From contig NZ_LSJA01000127.1 of NCBI RefSeq assembly GCF_001556515.1, positions 1 to 10,080 on the forward strand: a stretch of DNA of 10,080 bases, read 5' to 3'. The stretch's first letter is position 1. Every line of letters starts with the position of its first letter. The DNA comes from Caulobacter sp. CCH9-E1. Its GTDB lineage: Bacteria; Pseudomonadota; Alphaproteobacteria; Caulobacterales; Caulobacteraceae. This document shows positions 1 through 7,163 of the stretch, in pieces. The notes under the pieces are model-generated. The model searched no databases, was not told where the DNA came from, and saw only the letters and a list, made by a program, of their open reading frames with translations. A program made the translations under genes and the position numbers.

Positions 1-8
1 CGACCCCT

Positions 9-57
9 CATCCGTCGCTTTCAGCGACACCTTCTCCCGCAAGGGGAGAAGGGGATG
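9..57. repeat. Folded palindromic intergenic repeat (left copy)
   Basis: Mirror of 10024-10072. It contains two adjacent perfect hairpins enclosed by a 5-bp outer stem, giving a three-way-junction fold. It lies 1 nt beyond the stop codon of the small membrane-protein gene and continues toward the window edge through the bases at 1-8. Confidence 0.75.
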
Positions 58-58
58 C

Positions 59-598
59 TCACTCCACCCGCACGCCGTTCTTCACCTTGAAGCACCGCCG
101 CTTCCCCAGCTCCGTGCCGCAGAAGCCGGGCTCCATGGTCCCGTCGTGCAGCATCACATATTGGTCGCGGCGGCACTCGAACCAGGCCTTCTGGAAGGCG
201 ACGTGCTCGACGTCGCGGTGGAACACCGGCCGCTGGTCCACCGTATAGAAGCGGGCCATGGCCGTCAGGCCGCCGAAGCTGCCTCGGCCGTTGACCAGAC
301 CACAGACCTGTCCGGTGCGGGTGGCCCAGACCGCGCCTAGCTCCAACGGGCTGCGCTGGTTTAGCCGCGCTTCCAGATGGGCGCGGACCTGGCGCCATTC
401 CGCGCGGGCGACCGGCGCGTAGCGGGCCCGCTGGGCGGGCGTGGGCTGTCGCTTGACGCCATTCTCCTGCTCGAACCGGGCAAGGTCGGCCACCGTGAAC
501 GCAAATGCGCCGAGCGTGCCGACGACCGCGACGGCCGACAGGATCAGCGGCGTCCACGACCGCCTGACCCTGCGTGTTCCGAAATCCTTGATCGCCAT
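59..598 (-). CDS. Single-pass membrane protein of unknown function (left mirror copy)
   Basis: Same 179-aa protein as at 9483-10022; see that entry for topology and residues. The ATG at 598 is preferred over the upstream in-frame GTG at 619 because a purine-rich ribosome binding site sits directly before the ATG. The gene is transcribed away from the DUF6311 gene, with which it shares the 165-bp region 599-763. As part of the left arm it is probably not an independent second gene. Confidence 0.7.
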   Translation of the reverse strand: MAIKDFGTRRVRRSWTPLILSAVAVVGTLGAFAFTVADLARFEQENGVKRQPTPAQRARYAPVARAEWRQVRAHLEARLNQRSPLELGAVWATRTGQVCGLVNGRGSFGGLTAMARFYTVDQRPVFHRDVEHVAFQKAWFECRRDQYVMLHDGTMEPGFCGTELGKRRCFKVKNGVRVE

Positions 599-763
599 GG
601 CGTCCCTCCACGCGAGCACCTTCGGCGCCGGCTTTGTGAATTACAAGTATAAACTAATTACGAGCGTAGTTTTTATCGACCTCGCCGCAACCTCTGGACG
701 CGGGGCGGGGTGTTCACAGCCGCCCCGGATGCTATGCAAGCGCCCTGTCTCCAGAGGGAATCC
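599..763. promoter_or_regulatory. Divergent AT-rich intergenic region (left mirror copy)
   Basis: Mirror of 9318-9482. The segment 633-680 is the only clearly AT-rich stretch in a GC-rich arm and lies between two divergently transcribed genes, so promoters for both are expected here. A near-perfect 9-bp direct repeat (AATTACAAG at 639-647, AATTACGAG at 656-664) spans it and could be an operator. No confident -35/-10 pair was found. A TATAAA at 648-653 is suggestive, but no -35 box lies at the usual distance. Confidence 0.45.
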
Positions 764-2917
764 ATGCGTTCGCTGAAGTCCGTTTCCCGCGAGCAGGTTC
801 TGTTCGCCGCCGTCCTGACGATCGCTCCGATCCTGCTGTGCGGCTTCATGTTCGGCTTCGACATCCCTCTGGCGTCGGCGAAGTTCTGGAGCGCCGCCAA
901 GAACGACATGATCTCGATGACGGCGGCCTACGAGGCCTTCGTGCGTCAGCCGTGGACCTTCCCGCTGGGCATGGTCTCGGGGCTGCTGCCCAAGCCCGTC
1001 TCGATCGTCTTCACCGACAGCATCCCCTGGCTGTCGATCCTGCTGAAGGCCCTGGGGCTGGGCGGGGTGTTCAATCCGCTGGGCCTGTTCCTGGCGCTGT
1101 CCTACCCCCTGCAGGCCTGGGGCATGGCGGCTCTGCTGCGCGCGCTAGGCGTCGAGGGACGTGTTCCGCTGCTGCTGGGCGCGATCCTGGCCCTGACCTA
1201 TCCCAGCTGGCTGGCGCGTCAGTTCGGCCACATCGCCCTGTCAGGGCATTGGCTGATCCTGTTCGCCCTGGCCCTGTCCGTGGCGTCGGCTCGGTTCGGC
1301 TTGAGCTGGAGGCGGATCGGCGGCTTCGCGGCCCTGGCGGCTTTGGCCACCGGCGTCCATGCCTACCACCTGGTTCCCATCGGCGCCTGCTTTGGCGCGG
1401 CCCTGCTGTCCGAGCTCGCGCAGCGCCGCCCGCTGGCCTGGCGGCGAGTCCCGCTGGCGGGGTTCGCCGTACTGGCCGCGGTCGGGGTCTCGGCGGTGAT
1501 CCTCGGGTACGGCGAAGGGCGCGGACCGACCGGCGGGGCCGCGGCCCTGGGCTTCTATGCGATGAACCTGCTGGGCCCCGTCTTGCCGCAGGCCTCGGCC
1601 CTGCTGGGGCAGAGGTGGGACGGCTCCTGGTTCTCGGGCGTGGTCGACCCCACCGGCGGCCAGGCCTTCGAGGGCTATCAATACATGGGGGCGGGCGCCT
1701 TGCTGCTGTTGGCGGTCGCCGCGCTTGGCCTGGCCGCTCGCCGGGTCCGGGGCGAGCGCGCGCCGGCCGGCGCCCTGGCGCGTTGGGCGCCGCTGGCGCT
1801 GGCCATGCTGGCGCTGACGGCGTGGGCGGTCGGCTGGGAGGTCTATTTCGGGACGCATCTGGTCGCCAGCCTGCCGCGGCCCCACGGCGCGCTGGCCGAG
1901 CTGGTCGGCGGTTTCCGCGCCTATGGCCGTTTCTTCTGGGCGCCCGGCTATCTGCTGCTGGCCCTAAGCGTCGCGGCCGCCGCGCGCCTGCCCTTCAAGC
2001 TGGGCGTGAGCCTGCTCGCCGCGGCGGCGCTGCTGCAGATCGCCGACACCAGCGGCCTGCGCCAGGGCGTGCGGTCGGTCTTCGCCAGCCCCGACCGGCT
2101 GGACATTCCCGCCCGGGCCTTCGAGGCCCCCGCGCTTCGCGGTCGTCCATGGGTCTTCGCCCCGACCTATTTCTGCTCGCCCTCGCACCAGGACCTTCGG
2201 GTGATGAACCAGTGGATCCTGGCGGCCGCGCGCAACGGCGGGACTACCAACACCTTCTCGACCGCCCGCACCAACGACGCGCCCTGCGAGCAGCTGCCGG
2301 CCGACATCGGCCGCGACGCCGCGCCGGGCGACCGCCGGATCACGGTGACCATGGCCAACGGGCAGCTGCTGGGCGGCTTCCTGCAGCCCCTGGCCGCGCG
2401 TTCGGACTGCTATCGCACCCTTCGCGGCGTGATCTGCGGCCGCGACCTGGAGGGGCTGGGCCTGCAGCGCGTCATCCGGGGCGAGCTTTCCGATGGCGGT
2501 CGCGTCGGCCGGTCCCTGCGGCTCGACCGGACGCCTCCGCCGGCTGGGCTGCGCTCGGGCTGGGCCAAGCTGGACCCCGGCGGCAAGGGTCTTTGGACAC
2601 TGGGTCACCGGGCGGTGTTCGAGCTGCGCGCCCCGCCCTCCGCGGCGACCAAGGACTTCTTCGTCGACGTGGTGGCGATCGGCTTTTCGGACATGCCGCT
2701 GCGGCCCCAGCACGTGACGCTCTACGCCGGCGACCGCAAGCTGAACTCGGTGGAGGTGGGGCCCATCGACTTCGGCGCCTACCGGTTCCGCGTGCCAGGC
2801 GGGGCGTTCCAGCCTGATCAGCTGGTGACCTTCGCCTTCGACCTGCCTGACGCCCGCGTCAGCCTGGACCAGCGGGCTCTGGGCATCGGCGTCCAGGAAA
2901 TCATGATCCGCGAATAG
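764..2917 (+). CDS. DUF6311-type polytopic membrane protein, putative GT-C glycosyltransferase (left mirror copy)
   Basis: Identical in sequence to the gene at 7164-9317; see that entry for domains. The start at ATG 764 is chosen because AGAGGGA at 753-759 lies 4 nt before it. The in-frame alternatives (GTG 710, ATG 734) would add 18 or 10 residues without a good ribosome binding site. Its stop is 7 nt from the stop of the convergent methyltransferase copy. It should be treated as the same locus as the right-arm copy. Confidence 0.65.
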   Translation: MRSLKSVSREQVLFAAVLTIAPILLCGFMFGFDIPLASAKFWSAAKNDMISMTAAYEAFVRQPWTFPLGMVSGLLPKPVSIVFTDSIPWLSILLKALGLGGVFNPLGLFLALSYPLQAWGMAALLRALGVEGRVPLLLGAILALTYPSWLARQFGHIALSGHWLILFALALSVASARFGLSWRRIGGFAALAALATGVHAYHLVPIGACFGAALLSELAQRRPLAWRRVPLAGFAVLAAVGVSAVILGYGEGRGPTGGAAALGFYAMNLLGPVLPQASALLGQRWDGSWFSGVVDPTGGQAFEGYQYMGAGALLLLAVAALGLAARRVRGERAPAGALARWAPLALAMLALTAWAVGWEVYFGTHLVASLPRPHGALAELVGGFRAYGRFFWAPGYLLLALSVAAAARLPFKLGVSLLAAAALLQIADTSGLRQGVRSVFASPDRLDIPARAFEAPALRGRPWVFAPTYFCSPSHQDLRVMNQWILAAARNGGTTNTFSTARTNDAPCEQLPADIGRDAAPGDRRITVTMANGQLLGGFLQPLAARSDCYRTLRGVICGRDLEGLGLQRVIRGELSDGGRVGRSLRLDRTPPPAGLRSGWAKLDPGGKGLWTLGHRAVFELRAPPSAATKDFFVDVVAIGFSDMPLRPQHVTLYAGDRKLNSVEVGPIDFGAYRFRVPGGAFQPDQLVTFAFDLPDARVSLDQRALGIGVQEIMIRE

Positions 2918-2924
2918 CCGCCCT

Positions 2925-3650
2925 TCACCGCTTCCGGGCGATCACCGCGATCGACAGGCCGAAGGGCAGACCCGGGCCCGAGGCGAGGGGCGCCTCGAGG
3001 CTGAACACCCCGGCCAGGGCCTTGTTCAGCCAGGTCGGCGGCATGGCGTCGTCGGCGCTCTGATCGCCCAGCAGCCGCTTGGCGACCCGCTGCGCGGCGG
3101 CCAGCGGAAACAGCAGGCTGTTGAAATAGGTGGCCGTCTCGACCGTCAGGCCGGCCTGCTCGAACAGGGCGCGATAGGCCGGCAGCCGGTAGCGGCGCTT
3201 GTGATGGTGCAGGACGTCGTGGTGGCTCCACATCCACGGATAGGCCGGCACCGTGGTCAGGATCGCGCCGCCCGGCTTGACCAGCCGCGCCAGGGCCGCG
3301 ACCGAGCCGGCGTCGTCGTCGACATGCTCGACCACGTCGAAGGCGCAGACCAGGTCGAAGCTCTCGGGGGCGTAGGGCAGGCCGTCGGGCAGCAGGCCCG
3401 CGTCGATCGCCAGGCCCAGCCGCTGGGCGGCGTAGGCGCGGGACTCGTCGTCCGGCTCCAGCGCCGCCACGGCTCCGAACTCGCGCAGCAGCGGGACGTT
3501 GCCGCCCGCGCCGCAGCCGACTTCCAGGATCTTCGCGCCCGCCGGCGGGGCCAGGCGCTGGAGCAGGCGACGCAGGATCCTGCGCCGGCCCACGAACCAC
3601 CAGTGGTCGGTCTCCAGTTCGCGGATGCGGTCGTAGATCAGGCGGTCCAT
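2925..3650 (-). CDS. Class I SAM-dependent methyltransferase (left mirror copy)
   Basis: Same 241-aa protein as at 6431-7156; see that entry for motifs. It starts at the ATG complementary to 3648-3650, overlaps the gtrA copy by 13 nt and converges on the DUF6311 copy with a 7-nt gap. It is probably a duplicate reading of one gene. Confidence 0.85.
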   Translation of the reverse strand: MDRLIYDRIRELETDHWWFVGRRRILRRLLQRLAPPAGAKILEVGCGAGGNVPLLREFGAVAALEPDDESRAYAAQRLGLAIDAGLLPDGLPYAPESFDLVCAFDVVEHVDDDAGSVAALARLVKPGGAILTTVPAYPWMWSHHDVLHHHKRRYRLPAYRALFEQAGLTVETATYFNSLLFPLAAAQRVAKRLLGDQSADDAMPPTWLNKALAGVFSLEAPLASGPGLPFGLSIAVIARKR

Positions 3651-4087
3651 GACGTGTCCTTGCCCGAATTCGGCGCGTGGGCGAAGACCCAGAAGTGGCT
3701 GAGCAGGAAGAGTGTCACGGTATAGCTGACGACCGCCGCGCCCTGGGCGGCAATGTCGAACAGGCCGCCGTGCGGCGCCAGCCATCGGGCCAGGGCCAGG
3801 ACGCCCTGATTGATCGCGAAGGCCAAGGCGACCGCCAGCGCATAGCGCATCGGCGCGCGCGGCCTGGCCTGGCGCGCGCGGAACACGAAGAGCTTGCTCA
3901 GGGCGAAGCTGACGCAGATCCCGACCGCATAGCCGATGGCGTTGGCCAGGTGCGCGGACAGGCGCAGGCCCACGTCCAGGGCCACGATGATCGAGAAGCC
4001 GACCAGAGTGTTGATCACGCCGGCCAGGCCGTAGCGCAGGGCCGAGAGCAGGAAATCGCGCCGCGCCGGCGTCAGCAGCGCGCTCAA
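3638..4087 (-). CDS. GtrA-family membrane protein (left mirror copy)
   Basis: Same 149-aa protein as at 5994-6443; see that entry. It starts at a TTG (4085-4087) that overlaps the stop of the truncated glycosyltransferase copy by 4 nt (TTGA), with the ribosome binding site at 4097-4103. Confidence 0.8.
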   Translation of the reverse strand: MSALLTPARRDFLLSALRYGLAGVINTLVGFSIIVALDVGLRLSAHLANAIGYAVGICVSFALSKLFVFRARQARPRAPMRYALAVALAFAINQGVLALARWLAPHGGLFDIAAQGAAVVSYTVTLFLLSHFWVFAHAPNSGKDTSWTA

Positions 4088-5040
4088 GCGGCCGCGTCCT
4101 CTTTTGGCTCGAAGCCGTAGCGGTCCATGACCACGTACAGCGGCCGGCCCTTCACCTCCTGATAGATGCGGGCCACGTATTCGCCCAGCGAGCCGATGGC
4201 CAGCATCTGCAGGCCGAAACTCATCAGGATCACCACCATCAGCGACGGATAGCCCGGCACGTCGCGGCCGAACAGCAGGGTGCGCAGCACCAGCAGGCCC
4301 GCCACGCCCACCGCCAGCACCCCGGCGACCAGGCCCACATAGCTCCACACCCGGATCGGCGCGGTGCTGAACGAGGTGATGCCGTCCAGGGCGAAGTTCC
4401 AGAGCTTCCAGTAGCGCCACGAGCTGGTCCCGGCCGCGCGCTCGGGCCGGGCGTAGGGAATGGCCTCCTGGCGGAAGCCGACCCAGGCGAACAGGCCCTT
4501 CATGAAGCGGTTGCGTTCGGGCAGCTGGCGCAGCACCTCGACCACCCGCTTGTCCATCAGCCGGAAGTCGCCGGCGTTGTAGGGCAGGTCGACGTCCGAC
4601 AGCCGGTTGAAGGCGCGGTAGAAGCCTTGGGCCGTGAAGCGCTTCAGCGGGGTGTCCGCTCGCCGGTCCACGCGCACGCCATAGGCGACGTCCGCGCCAG
4701 CCTCCCAGGCCTCGATGAAGCGGCCGATCAGCTCGGGCGGATCCTGCAAATCAACGTCGATCGGCACGACCATGTCGCCGGTCGTAGCGTCCAGCCCCGC
4801 CGACATCGCGGTCTCCTTGCCGAAGTTGCGGGCCAGGTTGATGACCTTGATGCGCGGGTTGCGCTGATGGTGGGCCAGCAGCACCGCCAGGGTGTGGTCG
4901 CGGCTGCCGTCGTTGACGCAGACGATCTCGTAGTCGAGCCCCAGCTTGGTCAGTTCGTCCTCGATCCGCGCGAAGAACAGGTCCAGCACCGCCTGCTCGT
5001 TGAAGCACGGCGCAACGATCGACAGCCGCTTTCCCGCTCG
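4084..5040 (-). CDS. GtrB/DPM1-like family 2 glycosyltransferase, 5'-truncated at the palindrome axis (left mirror copy)
   Basis: Same 318-residue fragment as at 5041-5997; see that entry. The open frame continues across the axis to 5454, but the extra 138 codons are the antisense of the mirror gene and are not protein sequence of this family. The real 5' end, start codon and promoter are absent from the window. Confidence 0.88.
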   Translation of the reverse strand, partial: RAGKRLSIVAPCFNEQAVLDLFFARIEDELTKLGLDYEIVCVNDGSRDHTLAVLLAHHQRNPRIKVINLARNFGKETAMSAGLDATTGDMVVPIDVDLQDPPELIGRFIEAWEAGADVAYGVRVDRRADTPLKRFTAQGFYRAFNRLSDVDLPYNAGDFRLMDKRVVEVLRQLPERNRFMKGLFAWVGFRQEAIPYARPERAAGTSSWRYWKLWNFALDGITSFSTAPIRVWSYVGLVAGVLAVGVAGLLVLRTLLFGRDVPGYPSLMVVILMSFGLQMLAIGSLGEYVARIYQEVKGRPLYVVMDRYGFEPKEDAAA

Positions 5041-5062
5041 CGAGCGGGAAAGCGGCTGTCGA
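5019..5062. other. Palindrome centre / fold-back junction inside the GT2 gene
   Basis: The axis lies between 5040 and 5041, with GCTCG on the left meeting CGAGC on the right and no loop. Both sides are coding sequence for the N-terminus of the same glycosyltransferase, facing away from each other. Neither side keeps a start codon, ribosome binding site or promoter for that gene, so the axis replaces the natural 5' end. Nothing here looks like a recombination site, transposon end or origin. The junction has the form expected when a strand folds back on itself during amplification, or when both strands of one molecule are joined in a single read or assembly. Confidence 0.9.
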
Positions 5063-5997
5063 TCGTTGCGCCGTGCTTCAACGAGCAGGCGGTGCTGGAC
5101 CTGTTCTTCGCGCGGATCGAGGACGAACTGACCAAGCTGGGGCTCGACTACGAGATCGTCTGCGTCAACGACGGCAGCCGCGACCACACCCTGGCGGTGC
5201 TGCTGGCCCACCATCAGCGCAACCCGCGCATCAAGGTCATCAACCTGGCCCGCAACTTCGGCAAGGAGACCGCGATGTCGGCGGGGCTGGACGCTACGAC
5301 CGGCGACATGGTCGTGCCGATCGACGTTGATTTGCAGGATCCGCCCGAGCTGATCGGCCGCTTCATCGAGGCCTGGGAGGCTGGCGCGGACGTCGCCTAT
5401 GGCGTGCGCGTGGACCGGCGAGCGGACACCCCGCTGAAGCGCTTCACGGCCCAAGGCTTCTACCGCGCCTTCAACCGGCTGTCGGACGTCGACCTGCCCT
5501 ACAACGCCGGCGACTTCCGGCTGATGGACAAGCGGGTGGTCGAGGTGCTGCGCCAGCTGCCCGAACGCAACCGCTTCATGAAGGGCCTGTTCGCCTGGGT
5601 CGGCTTCCGCCAGGAGGCCATTCCCTACGCCCGGCCCGAGCGCGCGGCCGGGACCAGCTCGTGGCGCTACTGGAAGCTCTGGAACTTCGCCCTGGACGGC
5701 ATCACCTCGTTCAGCACCGCGCCGATCCGGGTGTGGAGCTATGTGGGCCTGGTCGCCGGGGTGCTGGCGGTGGGCGTGGCGGGCCTGCTGGTGCTGCGCA
5801 CCCTGCTGTTCGGCCGCGACGTGCCGGGCTATCCGTCGCTGATGGTGGTGATCCTGATGAGTTTCGGCCTGCAGATGCTGGCCATCGGCTCGCTGGGCGA
5901 ATACGTGGCCCGCATCTATCAGGAGGTGAAGGGCCGGCCGCTGTACGTGGTCATGGACCGCTACGGCTTCGAGCCAAAAGAGGACGCGGCCGCTTGA
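5041..5997 (+). CDS. GtrB/DPM1-like family 2 glycosyltransferase, 5'-truncated at the palindrome axis
   Basis: Enzymes of this family transfer a sugar from a nucleotide sugar to a polyprenyl (undecaprenyl) phosphate on the cytoplasmic face of the inner membrane. Numbering from the codon at 5041, the GT-A domain opens with LSIVAPCFNE (6-15), continues with VNDGSRDHT (42-50) and has the metal-binding D95-V-D97 in IDVDLQDPPE. NAGDFRLMD (155-163) and RFMKGLFAWVGF (178-189) are typical of GtrB/ArnC/CsbB-like enzymes. Two membrane helices follow, at about 232-255 and 265-285, then a conserved GEYVARIYQEVKGRP tail (286-300). The fragment is 318 residues against roughly 310-330 for the family, so only a handful of N-terminal residues are missing. 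No usable start lies downstream: the next in-frame GTG (5092) falls after the NE motif. The frame also reads back to a GTG at 4627, but those 138 codons are antisense artefact. The gene is first in a tightly overlapping operon with gtrA and a methyltransferase. The sugar cannot be read from the sequence. Confidence 0.92.
   Translation, partial: RAGKRLSIVAPCFNEQAVLDLFFARIEDELTKLGLDYEIVCVNDGSRDHTLAVLLAHHQRNPRIKVINLARNFGKETAMSAGLDATTGDMVVPIDVDLQDPPELIGRFIEAWEAGADVAYGVRVDRRADTPLKRFTAQGFYRAFNRLSDVDLPYNAGDFRLMDKRVVEVLRQLPERNRFMKGLFAWVGFRQEAIPYARPERAAGTSSWRYWKLWNFALDGITSFSTAPIRVWSYVGLVAGVLAVGVAGLLVLRTLLFGRDVPGYPSLMVVILMSFGLQMLAIGSLGEYVARIYQEVKGRPLYVVMDRYGFEPKEDAAA
5978..5984 (+). promoter_or_regulatory. 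Ribosome binding site deciding the TTG start of gtrA
   Basis: AAGAGGA lies within the last codons of the glycosyltransferase gene, with a 9-nt spacer to TTG 5994. No ATG or GTG occurs in frame between it and the first conserved GtrA residues (RYGLAGVIN), so this site supports the rare TTG start. The mirror site is 4097-4103. Confidence 0.65.
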
Positions 5998-6443
5998 GCG
6001 CGCTGCTGACGCCGGCGCGGCGCGATTTCCTGCTCTCGGCCCTGCGCTACGGCCTGGCCGGCGTGATCAACACTCTGGTCGGCTTCTCGATCATCGTGGC
6101 CCTGGACGTGGGCCTGCGCCTGTCCGCGCACCTGGCCAACGCCATCGGCTATGCGGTCGGGATCTGCGTCAGCTTCGCCCTGAGCAAGCTCTTCGTGTTC
6201 CGCGCGCGCCAGGCCAGGCCGCGCGCGCCGATGCGCTATGCGCTGGCGGTCGCCTTGGCCTTCGCGATCAATCAGGGCGTCCTGGCCCTGGCCCGATGGC
6301 TGGCGCCGCACGGCGGCCTGTTCGACATTGCCGCCCAGGGCGCGGCGGTCGTCAGCTATACCGTGACACTCTTCCTGCTCAGCCACTTCTGGGTCTTCGC
6401 CCACGCGCCGAATTCGGGCAAGGACACGTCATGGACCGCCTGA
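5994..6443 (+). CDS. GtrA-family four-helix membrane protein
   Basis: GtrA-like proteins are small inner-membrane proteins found beside GtrB-type glycosyltransferases and thought to help move polyprenyl-linked sugars across the membrane. The 149-aa protein shows the family signatures RYGLAGVINTLVGF (18-31), SFALSKLFVF (60-69) and SHFWVF (130-135). Four hydrophobic helices lie at about 20-38, 47-67, 83-103 and 113-133, with a basic loop (residues 70-81) after the second. Length and topology are normal for the family. The start is TTG at 5994, overlapping the TGA of the upstream glycosyltransferase (TTGA), which suggests translational coupling. A longer frame in this phase opens at 5661, but its upstream part has the character of a shadow of the glycosyltransferase. 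The 3' end overlaps the methyltransferase by 13 nt. Assignment to the family is firm; the transported lipid-sugar is unknown. Confidence 0.88.
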   Translation: MSALLTPARRDFLLSALRYGLAGVINTLVGFSIIVALDVGLRLSAHLANAIGYAVGICVSFALSKLFVFRARQARPRAPMRYALAVALAFAINQGVLALARWLAPHGGLFDIAAQGAAVVSYTVTLFLLSHFWVFAHAPNSGKDTSWTA

Positions 6444-7156
6444 TCTACGACCGCATCCGCGAACTGGAGACCGACCACTGGTGGTTCGTGGGCCGGCGCA
6501 GGATCCTGCGTCGCCTGCTCCAGCGCCTGGCCCCGCCGGCGGGCGCGAAGATCCTGGAAGTCGGCTGCGGCGCGGGCGGCAACGTCCCGCTGCTGCGCGA
6601 GTTCGGAGCCGTGGCGGCGCTGGAGCCGGACGACGAGTCCCGCGCCTACGCCGCCCAGCGGCTGGGCCTGGCGATCGACGCGGGCCTGCTGCCCGACGGC
6701 CTGCCCTACGCCCCCGAGAGCTTCGACCTGGTCTGCGCCTTCGACGTGGTCGAGCATGTCGACGACGACGCCGGCTCGGTCGCGGCCCTGGCGCGGCTGG
6801 TCAAGCCGGGCGGCGCGATCCTGACCACGGTGCCGGCCTATCCGTGGATGTGGAGCCACCACGACGTCCTGCACCATCACAAGCGCCGCTACCGGCTGCC
6901 GGCCTATCGCGCCCTGTTCGAGCAGGCCGGCCTGACGGTCGAGACGGCCACCTATTTCAACAGCCTGCTGTTTCCGCTGGCCGCCGCGCAGCGGGTCGCC
7001 AAGCGGCTGCTGGGCGATCAGAGCGCCGACGACGCCATGCCGCCGACCTGGCTGAACAAGGCCCTGGCCGGGGTGTTCAGCCTCGAGGCGCCCCTCGCCT
7101 CGGGCCCGGGTCTGCCCTTCGGCCTGTCGATCGCGGTGATCGCCCGGAAGCGGTGA
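6431..7156 (+). CDS. Class I SAM-dependent methyltransferase
   Basis: This 241-aa protein has the Rossmann-type SAM-binding motif I, ILEVGCGAGGN (41-51), an acidic residue at the end of the next strand (E65 in ALEPDD), FDLVCAFDVVEH (98-109) and LVKPGGAILTTVPAY (123-137). A histidine/aromatic segment, WMWSHHDVLHHHKRRY (139-154), is typical of Methyltransf_11/23-like enzymes found in polysaccharide and lipid-glycan loci. The N-terminus HWWFVGRRRIL (16-26) is also characteristic of that subgroup. No signal peptide or convincing membrane helix is seen, so it is probably cytosolic. ATG 6431 is chosen because AAGGA (6420-6424) precedes it by 6 nt and conserved sequence begins at once; the frame upstream overlaps gtrA. 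It is the last gene of the three-gene overlapping unit, and its stop is 7 nt from that of the convergent DUF6311 gene. The substrate is unknown; a sugar or lipid-linked intermediate is inferred from context only. Confidence 0.9.
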   Translation: MDRLIYDRIRELETDHWWFVGRRRILRRLLQRLAPPAGAKILEVGCGAGGNVPLLREFGAVAALEPDDESRAYAAQRLGLAIDAGLLPDGLPYAPESFDLVCAFDVVEHVDDDAGSVAALARLVKPGGAILTTVPAYPWMWSHHDVLHHHKRRYRLPAYRALFEQAGLTVETATYFNSLLFPLAAAQRVAKRLLGDQSADDAMPPTWLNKALAGVFSLEAPLASGPGLPFGLSIAVIARKR

Positions 7157-7163
7157 AGGGCGG

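Larger units (their letters stand above)
1..5040. repeat. Left arm of a perfect 10,080-bp palindrome
   Basis: This arm is the reverse complement of bases 5041-10080. The first and last 60 bases are exact reverse complements, sampled internal blocks (for example around 2521-2580 against 7501-7560) match perfectly, and every long open frame has a mirror copy with an identical protein at 10081-x. A natural duplication of any age should show some substitutions, and a long spacerless palindrome is normally unstable in bacteria. The arm is therefore probably a duplicate reading of the right arm, not a second genomic copy. Entries on this arm should be counted once with their mirror. Confidence 0.97.

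Noticed and set aside
4900..5180. Hairpin telomere of a linear replicon, read through to give a head-to-head palindrome
   Set aside because: The axis lies within codons of a conserved GT2 gene with no non-coding telomere sequence. No protelomerase or plasmid/phage gene is present, and the outer ends are an ordinary intergenic repeat.
7141..7162. Hairpin between the convergent methyltransferase and DUF6311 genes as a bidirectional terminator
   Set aside because: Only a 5-bp stem (CGCCC at 7141-7145 with GGGCG at 7158-7162) with a 12-nt loop overlapping the methyltransferase 3' end, and no T-run on either strand.
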